From Pterobdella sp. o SKG-2022 (lineage: Eukaryota; Annelida; Clitellata; Hirudinida; Piscicolidae): a DNA stretch of 64,000 bases. The position numbers and the translations under genes are program-made. The notes beneath the pieces are model-generated. The model searched no databases and was not told the origin of the DNA. It saw nothing but the letters and a program-made list of their open reading frames with translations. This document shows, in pieces, positions 36,701 to 49,702 of this stretch. The stretch covers positions 16,601,447 to 16,665,446 of the forward strand of contig OZ038322.1 of the NCBI GenBank assembly GCA_964035795.1, in the 5' to 3' direction. Positions within the stretch are counted from its first letter, which is position 1; each line of letters starts with the position of its first letter.

Positions 36701-39700
36701 GTAATAAATCATTCGAATAAATAACCTTAACGTCAAAAGGCTGCGTCAGTCAATATGAAAAGTCAACATAAATGACCAATAAAATGACTGTTTCTGATTA
36801 ATTGGATCTGATGAATTTAAAAATTTCACTTGTAACAATAGGTTACATATATGCAATTGTGTTTCATTGATTTTTATGAATATCCAGGAGTTATTTGTAT
36901 ATAGATTTATTATGAAGTAAATCCAGGTGAATATTCAGACTGATAATTAATTCTAGTGCTGATGGGCTGAAAAACAAAGAAGTCATGACAATAATGTTTT
37001 AATCATGGCAGCAAAGTTCATTGAAAAGAACCTTTCAAATTTTGATTGTTAGGAAACAGTAAGAACAATATAAGCTGATAAATTGATGATTTATTGTAGC
37101 TACTACACAGTTAAACCTTTGAAAATGTCATAAAGTGATTTTCTGAATTATTATGAAGACATATTTGTTGTAAGACATTTAATCAATACTTCATTCAGGC
37201 AAGGAATTAAAATTCTTAATAAAAATTAAAAACAAAATGTCAGGAATTATAAGCTTGTTTAGAAATTTCAGCAGTGTGTTGACATATAAAATCTCTTAAA
37301 ACTCCACATAATTGGTTAAATAAAAGTAAGTGAATTCAATGTCATTAATCATGCCTTATCAACAAACATAATAACAACAAGAAGTAACCTTACTAAGGTG
37401 TAAAGTTTTTACCAGTTAAAATTTTTATATATGTTTTTATGGCTTTTCTAATTAATATAGATGAGTTTGCCCGCTGTATCCACCTGGCGTCAATTTTGAC
37501 ATGCAAACGACCTTTGAAATTTTTCTTGTCTCACATAATCGCTTCTTTTTTGATTGTAGTGTAGTGTTATTATTGTTTAAAAAGAGCCGTTTAATTGTTA
37601 GGTGCTTTTCTTAACCATACATTTGAATAGTACTAGTACTTTATTAATGAACAAACATTACTGTAACTTATTAATAGATGAGTTGTTTTTAGTAACTTTT
37701 AAACAAAGTGTTGTGATTAGTGATTATTTTTATTGAATTAACAACATCTTCAAATTTTATGATTTTAAGCTACTTGACTATTATAACCGATAATCTTTTT
37801 TTAATCTTAAATTTATAATAAAATAAAATTTTTTTGTTATTTTTTATGTAGGTCATGTAGAATATTGCTTTTGAGTTTTTCTAATATAAAACAAATAAAA
37901 ATTATTCTTTATCCTTTTGATCCTTTGTGGGAAAAAAATCTTTTGTTTGTAAAACAATCTCCTACCACAGCTCAAATGAATATTGTGTTCGATAGAAAAT
38001 TAAGCTCCGAACGAAACATATAGGCGATATAAACTTTATGATTTCCTCGATTTTTAAATTATCTATTGAAAACTTAACGTATAAAAGAAGAAATGATTAA
38101 AATCGGGTGATAAGAATAAAAAAGTATCAAAAAGATTAAGAAGGATAAGAGAGATTTTATGCCTACATACAAGGAATATGTCAATGGCGTCTAGCAAGTG
38201 TCGTGAAAACAATGCTTTGAAGGTATATAGATTATATACTGATATTTTTCGCATTAAAACTTTATTGAAATATAATAACCACCTTTTAAATTTTAAAATA
38301 TTTAAATACTTGATTTTAAAACAACTTGAAAATTTTTGATTTTATAACTATACATAAAATTGAAATTGAAGTAAGACAATATAAGTGTTTGGACTCATTT
38401 GTGATTGACTTATCATTGACCTAAAAGGCCATTAGCTCACATCTGTCTATGTTATCAAACCATGTCTTTCTAATCGCCAATTAACAACTCACTTCTCATT
38501 TAACCTTAAGCTAAATGATTACGATGGAACCAACACGTTTAAGTCATTATGTGGTCCATTATGATGTGAATGGTAAATCCATACATGGTAACATGGCTTT
38601 AGAATCATATTACTATTTAAATATAAATAGAAGTTTAAGTTATACAGCTAAGAAACAGAAAAAAATCATTGGCATAAATAGAATATAACAAACATGAAGA
38701 CAAGCAAGTAAAACTACATAAACATGCATTGCTATATAAACAGCTTTTATGGCCATTATAAACTTTAGACATAAAAATGTCTGGCGTACGAAAACCTTAA
38801 TATTAATTTTACTTTCATTCATATTTTACCATTTAATCTTTCAATGATACTGTCTTAAAGACACCAAGTCACTTTCTTTTATCTTGTGCTAAGCGCCTAT
38901 TCTCTTTTATATAATGAAACAGGGCAAGCAGCTGAAATTTAAAATGAACCGACTATAGGATAATAATCCAATTATAGATAGAGCATTAGTTTTAACTACT
39001 TAATTACTGTTTTATTGGACTACCACATCGTTGAATGAAAACTCGATAAAATTTATCGATAAAATATACTTCAAGTGTGTATATTGATTGATAATAAATA
39101 TCTATTAGGGAATATAAATTTATTAGTATAATTGGAGAAGTTTTATGAAAAGAGGTTGAGGTTACAACAAAGTCACAGTTCCACATAGGAGTGCATAATA
39201 ATGCAGAAAGAAAATAATCGTTATTTCTGTTCTCAAGATTCATGCCTTAGACAAAAGTGCATTTCCAGAAAAGAATTTAAACTCGTACTATACATTCGTA
39301 TGAATAATATAAATATTTATAAAGTTTACTGGTGAAGAAGCAATTATTCAGAACACAAGTATAGATTCAAGAATGCAGGAAACACAGTAGAAGGTTAGTA
39401 AAAAAGATTAAGAAAATTTATAAGATTAAGTTCATTTTTCCTTATTATTTTTTTTTTGAAGCTTTTAAGTTTTTTGGCTCCATACAGAAAGTCTTATTCG
39501 ACTTTAAAATATTATTAATGAAGTCGGACTAAATTTGAAGATAAGACGCTTTTGAGTCAGTAATATTTTCAAAATTATACTTAGGGTTGTTTCTTAAATC
39601 ATATTATTTTAGATATTCTTCGCTTAGTTGAATCATAAAAATGAAAAATATTTAATTTTAAAAATCAAACTTAAAAGTAAAATAAGCTCAACATTTTGGC

Positions 39701-42700
39701 ATTTATATGAACCACTTGATAATTCTTATTTTCATCTTTTTATAGTACAGATGAATTATTTAAATGTAATCTCGAGTACTTCAATTCTTGTTGCCTCTTT
39801 AAATGTAATGATTCAAAAAAAATTTCCCAATATCTTCCATTAGGCCCTAGAATTGTGCTGCAAAAATTTTACATTTTAATCTCAAAACAGTTTGAAATGC
39901 TTATAAAAATTTGTAAAAATACAAAGTAATTTATCAATAATTGAATTTACTAATTTTTTTCGGGTCAATTTTTAAATTTTCAAACAAAACTTCAATTCAC
40001 GTCACGTGAAATGTTAACTTTCACTAAGATCGATAAATACCGATAACTCATACACAATTACCAAATGTTAAGCAAGAGTTGATGGTTGTCATTGGTATTT
40101 TTTATTTTTAATTAACATATGAGATTCCTTTAGCACATAACCCAACAAAAGCCAAAAATATTTTTTTCACTTTTCATATTAATAATATAGTTTTATAAAG
40201 GTATCGCCCTTATTTTTTCCTTTAGAGATTTTGTAAGTTTTAATTAACTAAGAAGCTATAAAACATAAGCATTTTAATGATATTTTAAATAATTTATTTA
40301 TGATTTTCATGAGCAAGTGTTTTATTGACAAAATTGCAACCTTGTTCTTAGTTCGAAACCTTAAAGAATGTGAGACCATTATGAGTATTCAGTCACTAAA
40401 ATCCATGATATTTAAGATATTTCAAATCTTTACATACTTCCAAATGAGTTATGAACTGTGAAAGATTCTGATTACATTCGAGTTAAGTTTTCAGTGAAAT
40501 TCAGTGAAAGGGCATAAGAATGATTTTCATTGAAAATGCCTTTGGCAAAGTATCCGAAAGTATCGGGTTAGATTTTATGAAAAGCGACTCTTGAAAGCTC
40601 AGTGCAAGACAACATAATATATGGGCATAATATGCTAAACATTATTATCCACCTATACGAACTTTATAATTTTATTTCAACTTTCATAGAGCTACTGTGC
40701 CTCTTAGTTTACGCTACTCATGTTTTAGCTTGACATTCCATATCTAAAATCTTATTATTTCAGTTTTATACGGAAAGTCTTTTGAAACTTTTTTTCTACA
40801 CGGAGCGAAATTTAACTTTCATAGAATATTTTATATATCGGAATGGTGATTCGAGTCATAATAATGCACCAAAATAAATGAATAATTAAAAAAGTAACCT
40901 TTATTGGAGATAATTAGGCAATTTTTTTTCAATTTTTACGTAAAAAATTAAAGTTTTTAAGGCTTTGGTGAATTTGAGTCTATTAAATCAGTACAAATGC
41001 ATCCATTCAAGAAACTTATTGATTATTCAACAAACCCAGCTGCTCAATATTTGTCAAAAAATATCGTTCGTCAACAAAACATTGCAAAAAATATGTTTTC
41101 CATCTATTTCTATAATTTTTTTTTGTTCTAGGTTGAATCGAAACCGCAAAAGCATAAAAAATTGTTGAAAATGGTCCTTTCGAACGTTTCCACTATTTAT
41201 AAGTCTCGTTAAATCTTGTCATTCATATGAAGCCAATATATGCAAGTATAATGAAGACGTTCTCTGTGTGTATCATTGCGGATTTATATACATTTCTTAG
41301 TTATATTATAAAAGACCTGTGTAAAGTACGTCTACATATAGTGTTGAATAAGTGAATGAGGGTTCATTTGGTACAGCAATAAGAATATAATGACTAAAGT
41401 TTTGATGAGGTTGTTCTGATGAGGGTTTTGATAAAGCTTTAGTTAAACTAATGACACCGATTCTTGAAAAAAATGTAAAAACTCTTTTCTTTGAATTAAA
41501 ACATTCAAGTGCAGAAAATTTTCAATTAGATAATTATAGCAATTATTAGCATTTTATTAATTTCTAATTACGGAGTCATGGTCGGACAAAAAACATGGTA
41601 ATTCAGGAAAAATAAACGATTTTTGATATGTAACACAAAAAGATTTTGAAAACGTTTTTATTGATATTTGTGAGTAATGACGACTGATCGTCAAATGGAA
41701 AATCAGAAAGATTGAAACCTATAACTCATCCATCATTCTCCACACCGGAAATAAAAGATACACCGGAACTACTGCGTCATCATTACCTCTATACACAGTC
41801 TTTGGTATTTACTATATAGTTTCTTTGGATGCTTATACTTCCGATTTCCAGTGCAATCTATTTCCTGATGCACTTTCAGTTTGAACTTGGGTTAAGTTTT
41901 AATGGCGTCTCCAGTGTGTGATTATGTGCGTGAGTGTTCGTGTATTTTCTGCCTTCTTAATAAGCTTCTTGTCTTTGTGAGAAATCCAATTGAGTTTACC
42001 CAAAATGAATCATCACTAAAAACTTAATCAAATTTTCATAATATTTTATTTTTTGAAAATATATTCTCTTATTTTTATTTTTTTTTCATCTTATGATTTG
42101 AGATTTTGTTCAAGCTCCGTAGTCATCATTACTCTTATCCTCAAAATCAGCTCTTGAAGCGGAGATAATGAAAATCGTACTTTGAGTCCTCCATCTTTAA
42201 ATATAGCCTTCCACTTTTAATCTCAAACGAACTTCCTCTCCTTATCAGGAGGAACATATTATTTATAGTTTTAGGTTAGAATGCATTTGCTACTTGTTTA
42301 TAAAATGTCTTAAATGCTCCTTCATTAGTTTCTCTAAATTTAAAATGCATTTATAAAATATATTATTTTATTTTGAAAAACTTAAATTATTAGTTGCAAA
42401 ATTATTTTATTAAAACACATAATTTTATGAAGCTTTTTCATAAAAAACAACATTGAATGGTAATATTATTTAAAACCACTCTTATTTGTTTTAGTTTCAG
42501 TAAAGGAAGAAAAAATTTAAATGATAGGTTTTTGAAATTTTTATTGTACTCACACGGATATAAACTCATAAGATAAAGAATATAAGGTTCAAATTCAGTC
42601 TATATTTTAAACATTTGAAAAAGTTTTATGCCAAAAGTGAATAACAATACAAACAATTTTTGAGATAAAAAAATAATTTCAAAAAACATATGAATTACAA

Positions 42701-44139
42701 TTATAATCGTGTGAAAATATATATTAAAATAATAGTAAATGGTCTTTTGAAATGCTATGAGCGTTTTCAAGATTAAAGGCTTGATAAGATGCTCTAATAT
42801 ATTAAAGGCGTCTAAAAAATTGATAGCAAAATATATATGCTAAAAACATAAAAGTAGTTCAGTATAATCGTGGGTTTTAATTATATATTTCCATCACTGT
42901 ATGATATATAAAAAAAATATAACTTCCAACTAAACGTTTTAAAAATTCGTCATTCAACTAATATGAAAGCTTGCTTTGGTTATTTTTAATCAGTGCGATT
43001 AAGGAAAAACCTCAAGATGAGTTGGAAGCTTCTCATTAAGTAAAAAGGTTATTTAGCTGATAAATAAAATGAGATAAAGTTTATAAATGTACTTTTAATT
43101 CAGTTTTATCTCTAGAATTATTTGGTAACAACAGATGAATTGCTGTGAAGAAAACATTAATATAATAAAACACAAGAAAGTACTAGTGCAATAATTGTAC
43201 TATTAGCCTAGCAAAACTATTAAATAACACTTTAATTACTTACTCATTATTGAAGTATAAGAAAAAGCAAAGAGCTCACTGTTTCAACATGAAATTGCTA
43301 TATATGGTAAGACTTACTCATGATAACATTAAAAAAATGGTCAAAACTCGAGGGAAAAACATTTTACACAGTAATTTGAATATGATAATTGAAATGAAGC
43401 AAGATAACAATCTTACCTATGTGGAGGTCCTATGCAGATGGTAATATTCAACTTTTATTCAAACTTTACTATAAGAAAAGCCTTCATTATTCAAATATTA
43501 ATCTATCATTACTACAGAGTATTTAATAGAAAGTTTTTGTAGAACTAACTTGAATATACTTCTATAGCAAATTCATTATAATATATGAATTAATAAGGAA
43601 ATAAAATAATCTAAAAGGAGAAAAGTAAACATAAATTTGATACTTTGTAAATTTTTCTAGCTGAAAAGATCCTTTAAATAAGTGCTTATTAATGCTGCAT
43701 AGACGGCCGTTTGCATTGGCGCCAAATAAAAGCAATTAATTATTCTTGGTATTGTAATTTTCATTCATTCTTAAAACCTATTGCTGAATTCATTTTTCAG
43801 ATGATTATGAATTAAATATTGTCTGGGTTTGACTATATAATCAAAATTTTAATCTAAAGCATGTATTGTTTTATGTAGTTGTTTTATTGCTTATATATCT
43901 TGTTTGATGGCTCGTTATATCTTTTTAATTTGTCAAACAGTACGTTTGATTAATAGATAAGACCGTATTCACAAGATTTTTAAGTTTATATCTATTAACC
44001 GAAATTGTAATTACATGTAAGTATATAAACATAAACCCACACGCTCACGGATCTGCTCAAAGTTTTGAAATAACTTTTAAAAATTTACAAGCTTAGTGAC
44101 CGAAAATAAATTTAAAGTGGGAATTAAAAAATAAAATGT
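30761..44139. other. Gene-poor AT-rich sequence
   Basis: Only short chance frames. A near-perfect palindrome of about 24 bp lies at 32488-32512 (AGAGTGAACTA against TAGTTTACTCT). No exon with splice signals and a recognisable protein could be supported; large introns of a gene outside the window are not excluded. Confidence 0.45.
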
Positions 44140-44229
44140 TTACTTAACCCGGCTGCGGAAAAGCATAAAGCCCATACCACCGACAAAGAACTGAGCGAAT
44201 ATCAGTGCTAAAGCCTGTGCGTCTGCCAT
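44140..44229 (-). CDS. Candidate 29-residue single-membrane-span peptide, or 5' exon
   Basis: ATG to TAA, 29 residues: MADAQALALIFAQFFVGG (1-18), then MGFMLFRSRVK. An acidic N-terminus, an 18-20 residue hydrophobic segment with a GGMG stretch, and a basic tail fit a small membrane protein. The stretch is clearly less AT-rich than the kilobases around it, which suggests selection on codons. The start context is AAAATATGGC. The end reads GTT-AAG-TAA, but GTTAA|GTAAAC is also a good donor, so this may be the first exon of a longer gene continuing to lower coordinates; no partner exon was recognised. Not assigned to a family. OST4-like and micropeptide regulators were considered without a convincing match. 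Confidence 0.4.
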   Translation of the reverse strand: MADAQALALIFAQFFVGGMGFMLFRSRVK

Positions 44230-45995
44230 ATTTTTGCATTATTGATAATCATATCAATAAAAGTAAGGTTATTTTCTCATAATAGTGAACGAGTTGTGTG
44301 GTTTTAATAAAGAGCTATGGGATAAAATTAATTGTGAAAGTGACTTTACAAATATGATGCATTAGAATTTTTTCACGATTGTTTTTATCGTATTATTTCT
44401 TAATTCAATTATCAAAATCCTTATGAATTCAATCCGGCTTCTAAGATTATTGACGGGGTTGAGTGGAGGTTTTCTTTAAAAATATTTGATCAGTGCCTAA
44501 TTAAACAAGTTCAAACAACAAATATATATACATATATTTTTTTTTTATTTTTATACATAACCATTTTTTGAGCGTATAAAATCGAATTACTGATAGAAGA
44601 TTTAATGTGAATTAAGACTTGATAGGCATCTTGTGTTCTAGATGGGAAGTGAGATAAAGCAAGGCAGATATCAACAGTCTATCTCTAATGAATTCATTAC
44701 TTTGTAATGATCATTGATAAAATATTTCTCAAATTTCAAAAAACGCCGTTTTACTCATTTTAAAAGCAAAATGAAAGCTTTGATGTTAATAAGTTTAAAA
44801 AACTGAACATTAACAAAACAAAGCTTTAAAAGCATTATAACAGATAAAGTTTCAAATAAATTCACCGTGAAGGTCCTTCTATATAATGCCATAAATACCT
44901 TAGCCATGCATTATATAATTTTTTTTTTAAAACATTATTTTATCATAATCTACATAAATCATCCGAGTTTTCCTCATGCGCTGGATGAAATTATTTATTT
45001 GTGTGCCTTTACAGAACTCTATTTTTATTCCCATGAATCTTCCATGCTGAAAACTCAATTAATCTTTTTGTAGGAAAATAATATAAAATCTGCTTTTGAA
45101 TCTTTCATTCAATGTAATATTTCGCTTCGATAACATTATTTCTCAATTAATTTCTTCATTTAATGAAATTTCATTAAAAGGTAGAGAACTTAATTTGTGC
45201 CACAAGTTTAATTTATTGTAAAAATAAAATAATTAAAATCATAATTTTTATTATTTTTTCCGTCCAGGGGTAGTATGAAGTGCATAGAATCAATTTTATC
45301 AAGTACGTGTTAATCTCTTATGAAGAGGTTTTATAAATCCTAATAAGAACTATCGAATACTTTTTGTCATATAGATTATAATGGACTGAAATAGGGCATA
45401 TCTTCGAAAAATTCTAAATAGAGAAGCTTCGTAATTGTAGCTTGATTGTAAGTGCAAGGAAGATACGAATGCTATGATGAGATAAAACAGATAGAAACTT
45501 AAAGAATGCTGTTCTATGTAAGACATCTTTGAAAATGCACTGAAGATTGAGGAAAATGAAAAATTATCTTTTTTTGAAGTTTTATGTTAAATTTTTGTAT
45601 ATTTTCAAGGTATGCTTTACATTTTTAATAATGAACTTAAGATGCTAACGATTCAACTTTCAATAACAAAATTTAAAACCTGAATTTTTATTTTTAAAAT
45701 ATAATGGTAACAGTTGAATATACTATGTACAAGCTAGGGAATCGATAAAAAATGCATATAAAAGTAGTATAACCGCCAACCTAGTAATTGTGGATGTTTA
45801 GGCGACAGCAATGGGATTGAGAGAAGGATGAAAGGATAAAACAGGAATGTGCCTGAAAAAATAATTGAAAATAAATATATTAGAGTGTTAATTTGAGTTT
45901 TTGCTGATCAAACCAAACGAAACCACATGCGAAAAATCATGTGTACCACAACACAATCATGAAATGATTGTAGAAAGTTGAGAACATTTTTTATA

Positions 45996-46046
45996 GGAAT
46001 TTGAACCGTTGACCTTAGGATCACAGATGCTTTGAACATCACACCT
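45996..46046 (-). mobile_element. tRNA-derived SINE fragment
   Basis: On the minus strand GTGTGATGTTCAAAGCATC resembles a box A/D-arm, then GATCCTAAGGTCAAC, then GGTTCAAATTCC, close to the box B consensus GGTTCGANNCC, with the spacing of a tRNA head. No acceptor stem pairs, so it is a SINE or tRNA-derived relic. Confidence 0.5.
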
Positions 46047-49000
46047 TTCAATTATTTCAACTTCTGCCACTATCATCATTCATCCATGCATCATACAAAA
46101 CCAAACCGAATTCAGTGCACGCTTTAACATTGGAATTTGCATTTTTATGTAAATTTTATTTTTATTTTTTCGTATTTGCTATATAATTTTTCTAGTTTAA
46201 ACCTACTCATTTTGTGCTTGTTCTTTTATAGAAACTAATTGGCATTTTCGCGATAGAATTTACGATAAATTATTGAAGTCCTGCTTAATAGGGGGTTAGA
46301 CTTTCCATTGAAAACCATTAATAATTTTATCATCCAACATTACGTTGAGAATGATTGATCTAATAGTACTATAAGTTCTATCAATTTCACAAAAATATGT
46401 GTACTAATACTATTTAGAGCTTCATTATTTCTTTATTGTTTTATTGAAATACTTTACTCAGAGAAATTTCAAAAAATATGAGAAACAATAACTCAAGCGA
46501 TGATAAAAATGTGCTTGGGAACAAGTGAATATCTCCAGCAATAAAAACTGCTAATAAAGCACGAATTAATATTGACAGCAAGTTCTTAGTATCTGTATAC
46601 TATCTATTTAGTGTGAAAGCATTAATATTCATGAAGATGGTACTCTTATTACATACAATCAACAATTTCCATTACTACCTTATTTTCTGAAAAATTTGTA
46701 AGTATAAACTTTTGAAAATCTACTCTTATTCATAGACTTGTAGTAATTTTTATAATGAATTAGTTATTCTAAGTATAAGGGTGAGTGCAAAATACAAGGT
46801 AGAATATCGACCTGAAATCGTTATAATCAAGTAGGGGAAAGACATCAGAATTTTTGTGTTTTTTATCGTTTTAAACTTTATTTCATAACGTCTGTGAATT
46901 TCCTTTCAAGTTGAAATACATTTTACGTGTAGTTTACATCAGAAGAATTTTTTTACACCTAAATATTTTTATAACTTAAAAAATGAGTTAAAAACGTTCC
47001 TATTCAATGACATTAAGATTTTCTCTAAGTTTAATATCAATGGATAAAAGTAGAAACATTTATTTTTTTAATTCGTGAAACCAAAAAATAAAAAACGACC
47101 AATCATGAGAAGTATAGAAACAAAAAAAATTCGGAAAATAATTTATATTTTCAAAAGTGAAACAACTGAAGAAGCCACATACATTCCCACGAAGAGAGAC
47201 ATACGCAACGAGACAAATAGGATGCGAATTGTTTGATATAATATCGATTATGGGAGTTCGGGCCAGTCCATATTTATTGAACGATCAAATGGATTATTTT
47301 AATTTATAAAACACCAGTAAAACTATTTTATTTAGAAATATAGATTTTCCAAATAAAATATTGAATTTTTTTCCAATAATGTTGATGTGTTTGCAAGACT
47401 TCATGGGCTTGTGTTGGTTTAACATAAATTTTGGAAATAGACGATATTTGAGAATAATGAATAAATAACCCATTTATGGTTCCATGGAAAATAATTATTT
47501 ATGTAAGTAGGTCATTTTCGTTTGTTAATCGCGAGCATTTGAATAGTACAAAGAATTGATACATAGCATGAAGAAACAATATAAGTTGAGGTGAAGATTA
47601 ATTCAAAAACGCTCTTTATTATTGTTTTTAACAAAAAAAATAATTCATTATCGAAAAAAATTATAAAAATTTTTTTATTTAAATTGCGAAAAATCTATTT
47701 ACTTAAAAGTATATACTAATAAATAACCTCGATCCATAAATAACCCAAAAACATTAAATAAGCTCTTTGTATTTAAATACATTTCACAAAAATATAAATA
47801 TTTAATGAGTAAACGATTAAAAAAATGAATATTTGGAAAAAATAAAAATAAATATTTAATAAATAAAAGAAATAAATATTGAATAAATGAAAGAATATTT
47901 TTAGTGCGTCTACTAACAAGAATGGCGCCAAAAAGAGAAAAAGGGAGGTTATTTTAGTGGCTGGAGTATTCTGTAATTAATAAACATAGTTATGTTTTAA
48001 ATAATATTGATAATTTTTATTTTCTCATACTTTTTCTTCTTTGATCTTTTTGGTTAGTGTCTACTCAACTAAGATGTGTTTTTAATTAATTTTAGCTATT
48101 AATTTTGATTATTTAACGCACAAAAAATATAAAAATCAAAGTTGCACTCTTATTTATAATAAAAATAATCTTTGATATTTTAAAATCACCTAACATCAGT
48201 GAATTTCCAACCACATACTGAAAGACATACTAATAGAATATTATAAGAGATTCATGAAAAGAGATTGGGTACCTTTCAATTTTTTGCATTCATATGAGAA
48301 ATAGATCGATTTTTCAAGATTACTATGTATAAATCTAACAAGCAAACGGGAATACTCGACAGAAAATTAATAAAAGATTAGATCTGAAATTTATATCTTT
48401 AACCTTGTTTTAAAGAAGGGACTTTACATAAAAGAAAATAGAAGATAATTAATAGATAGTAAGTTGTGAGATTTATAATTGAAATTGACAGAGACTTCTT
48501 ATTTGTTTGAAGTAAACAAAATGGTGTTTGAACAATTAACAAGAAAATGGACACCAAAATCCTTGACATTTTTTCAAGGAGGGGACTTAAATCTATAGTA
48601 TTTTGAAGTTCAGAATCAAATATAAATCTTCGAAACATGAAAAATTTTTTTAATTAAAATTACAATTTAGCTTGAATTGAAAAAACATGCAATACTTTCT
48701 TCAAAACTTGAGAATTAATTTGAATTTTAAAAAATTTCAATTTTAAGAAGCATAAACAATTTCCCACAATATGACCTTATGCCATACTCAAAGCTAATGT
48801 TAATATTTCTATAAAGAAGTTGAATAAGTGCCATAAAATTAATGACACTTAATTTTTATTATGAGAGTTTTTTAATATGTTTGTATCAAAAACAGTATGC
48901 CGTCATTTAAAGCCTTTTCTAGAGGGATGCAGTCGCTAATATCAACTACTTCAGTCCTCAAACATTTTCATAATAACCATATCGATTGGAAAAGACTACA

Positions 49001-49605
49001 AAGCTGTATTATTGTTGAATTTTATTGCTGTTATTTCAACTTTTTTATGGGAAAGCGAGTACTTCGGCTTGAAATGAAATGAAAATTCAACAAAAAAGGT
49101 TTTTTTAATCAATGAAATCAAAACCTTTTGTTTTAATTTCCATGATGAAGAATTAATACATACCCGATAACCAGATAATGAATGAATAGTTGATTACAAT
49201 AATTTTTAAATTAATAGATTTGGAAAACAATTTTCAATGACTTTGGACTGAATACTACTCTATTTTATAAACCTCCAATATGGAACGTTTTATCGATTAT
49301 GTTAACTATTCAATCTAATTTCATCAAATTGTTTTTTCCAATGTTTTTTTTTACATTGTATTAACTTTTAGTATTTTCCTATTTTGAAGATTTTACTTAT
49401 GCGTAATATGCTCGAGTATGATCGTTATAGCAAAAAATATTTTATTCAAAAGCACTCGAAATTAGGCGGTAAGACATAAAAACTAATGACTTTATGTTGT
49501 TTTTTGTTACGAACACTTCTAGGGGTAATGCCTTAGGATCGTGAGAAAAATATCAGTCTGAAAATTGATGATACTTCATCAAATCTGTTTTAATTGCATC
49601 AAAAG
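46047..49605. other. Gene-poor AT-rich sequence
   Basis: No supportable exons. Contains AAATA-type low-complexity repeats around 47790-47890. Confidence 0.5.
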
Positions 49606-49702
49606 TAGGTCTAAGACCCGGTCAGAGCTGATAGGATCATCTGATTAGCGCGTTATGATTAATTGAAACACCGTGCCTCGACTTATTATCGCTCAATCCC
49701 CT
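49606..49702 (-). mobile_element. tRNA-derived SINE head
   Basis: A GC-rich island in AT-rich surroundings. On the minus strand CAATTAATCATAACGCGC suits a D-arm, followed by TAATCAGATGATCC (anticodon-arm-like) and GACCGGGTCTTAGACC (T-arm-like). Box B is degenerate. It looks like an old tRNA-derived SINE rather than a functional tRNA. Confidence 0.5.
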
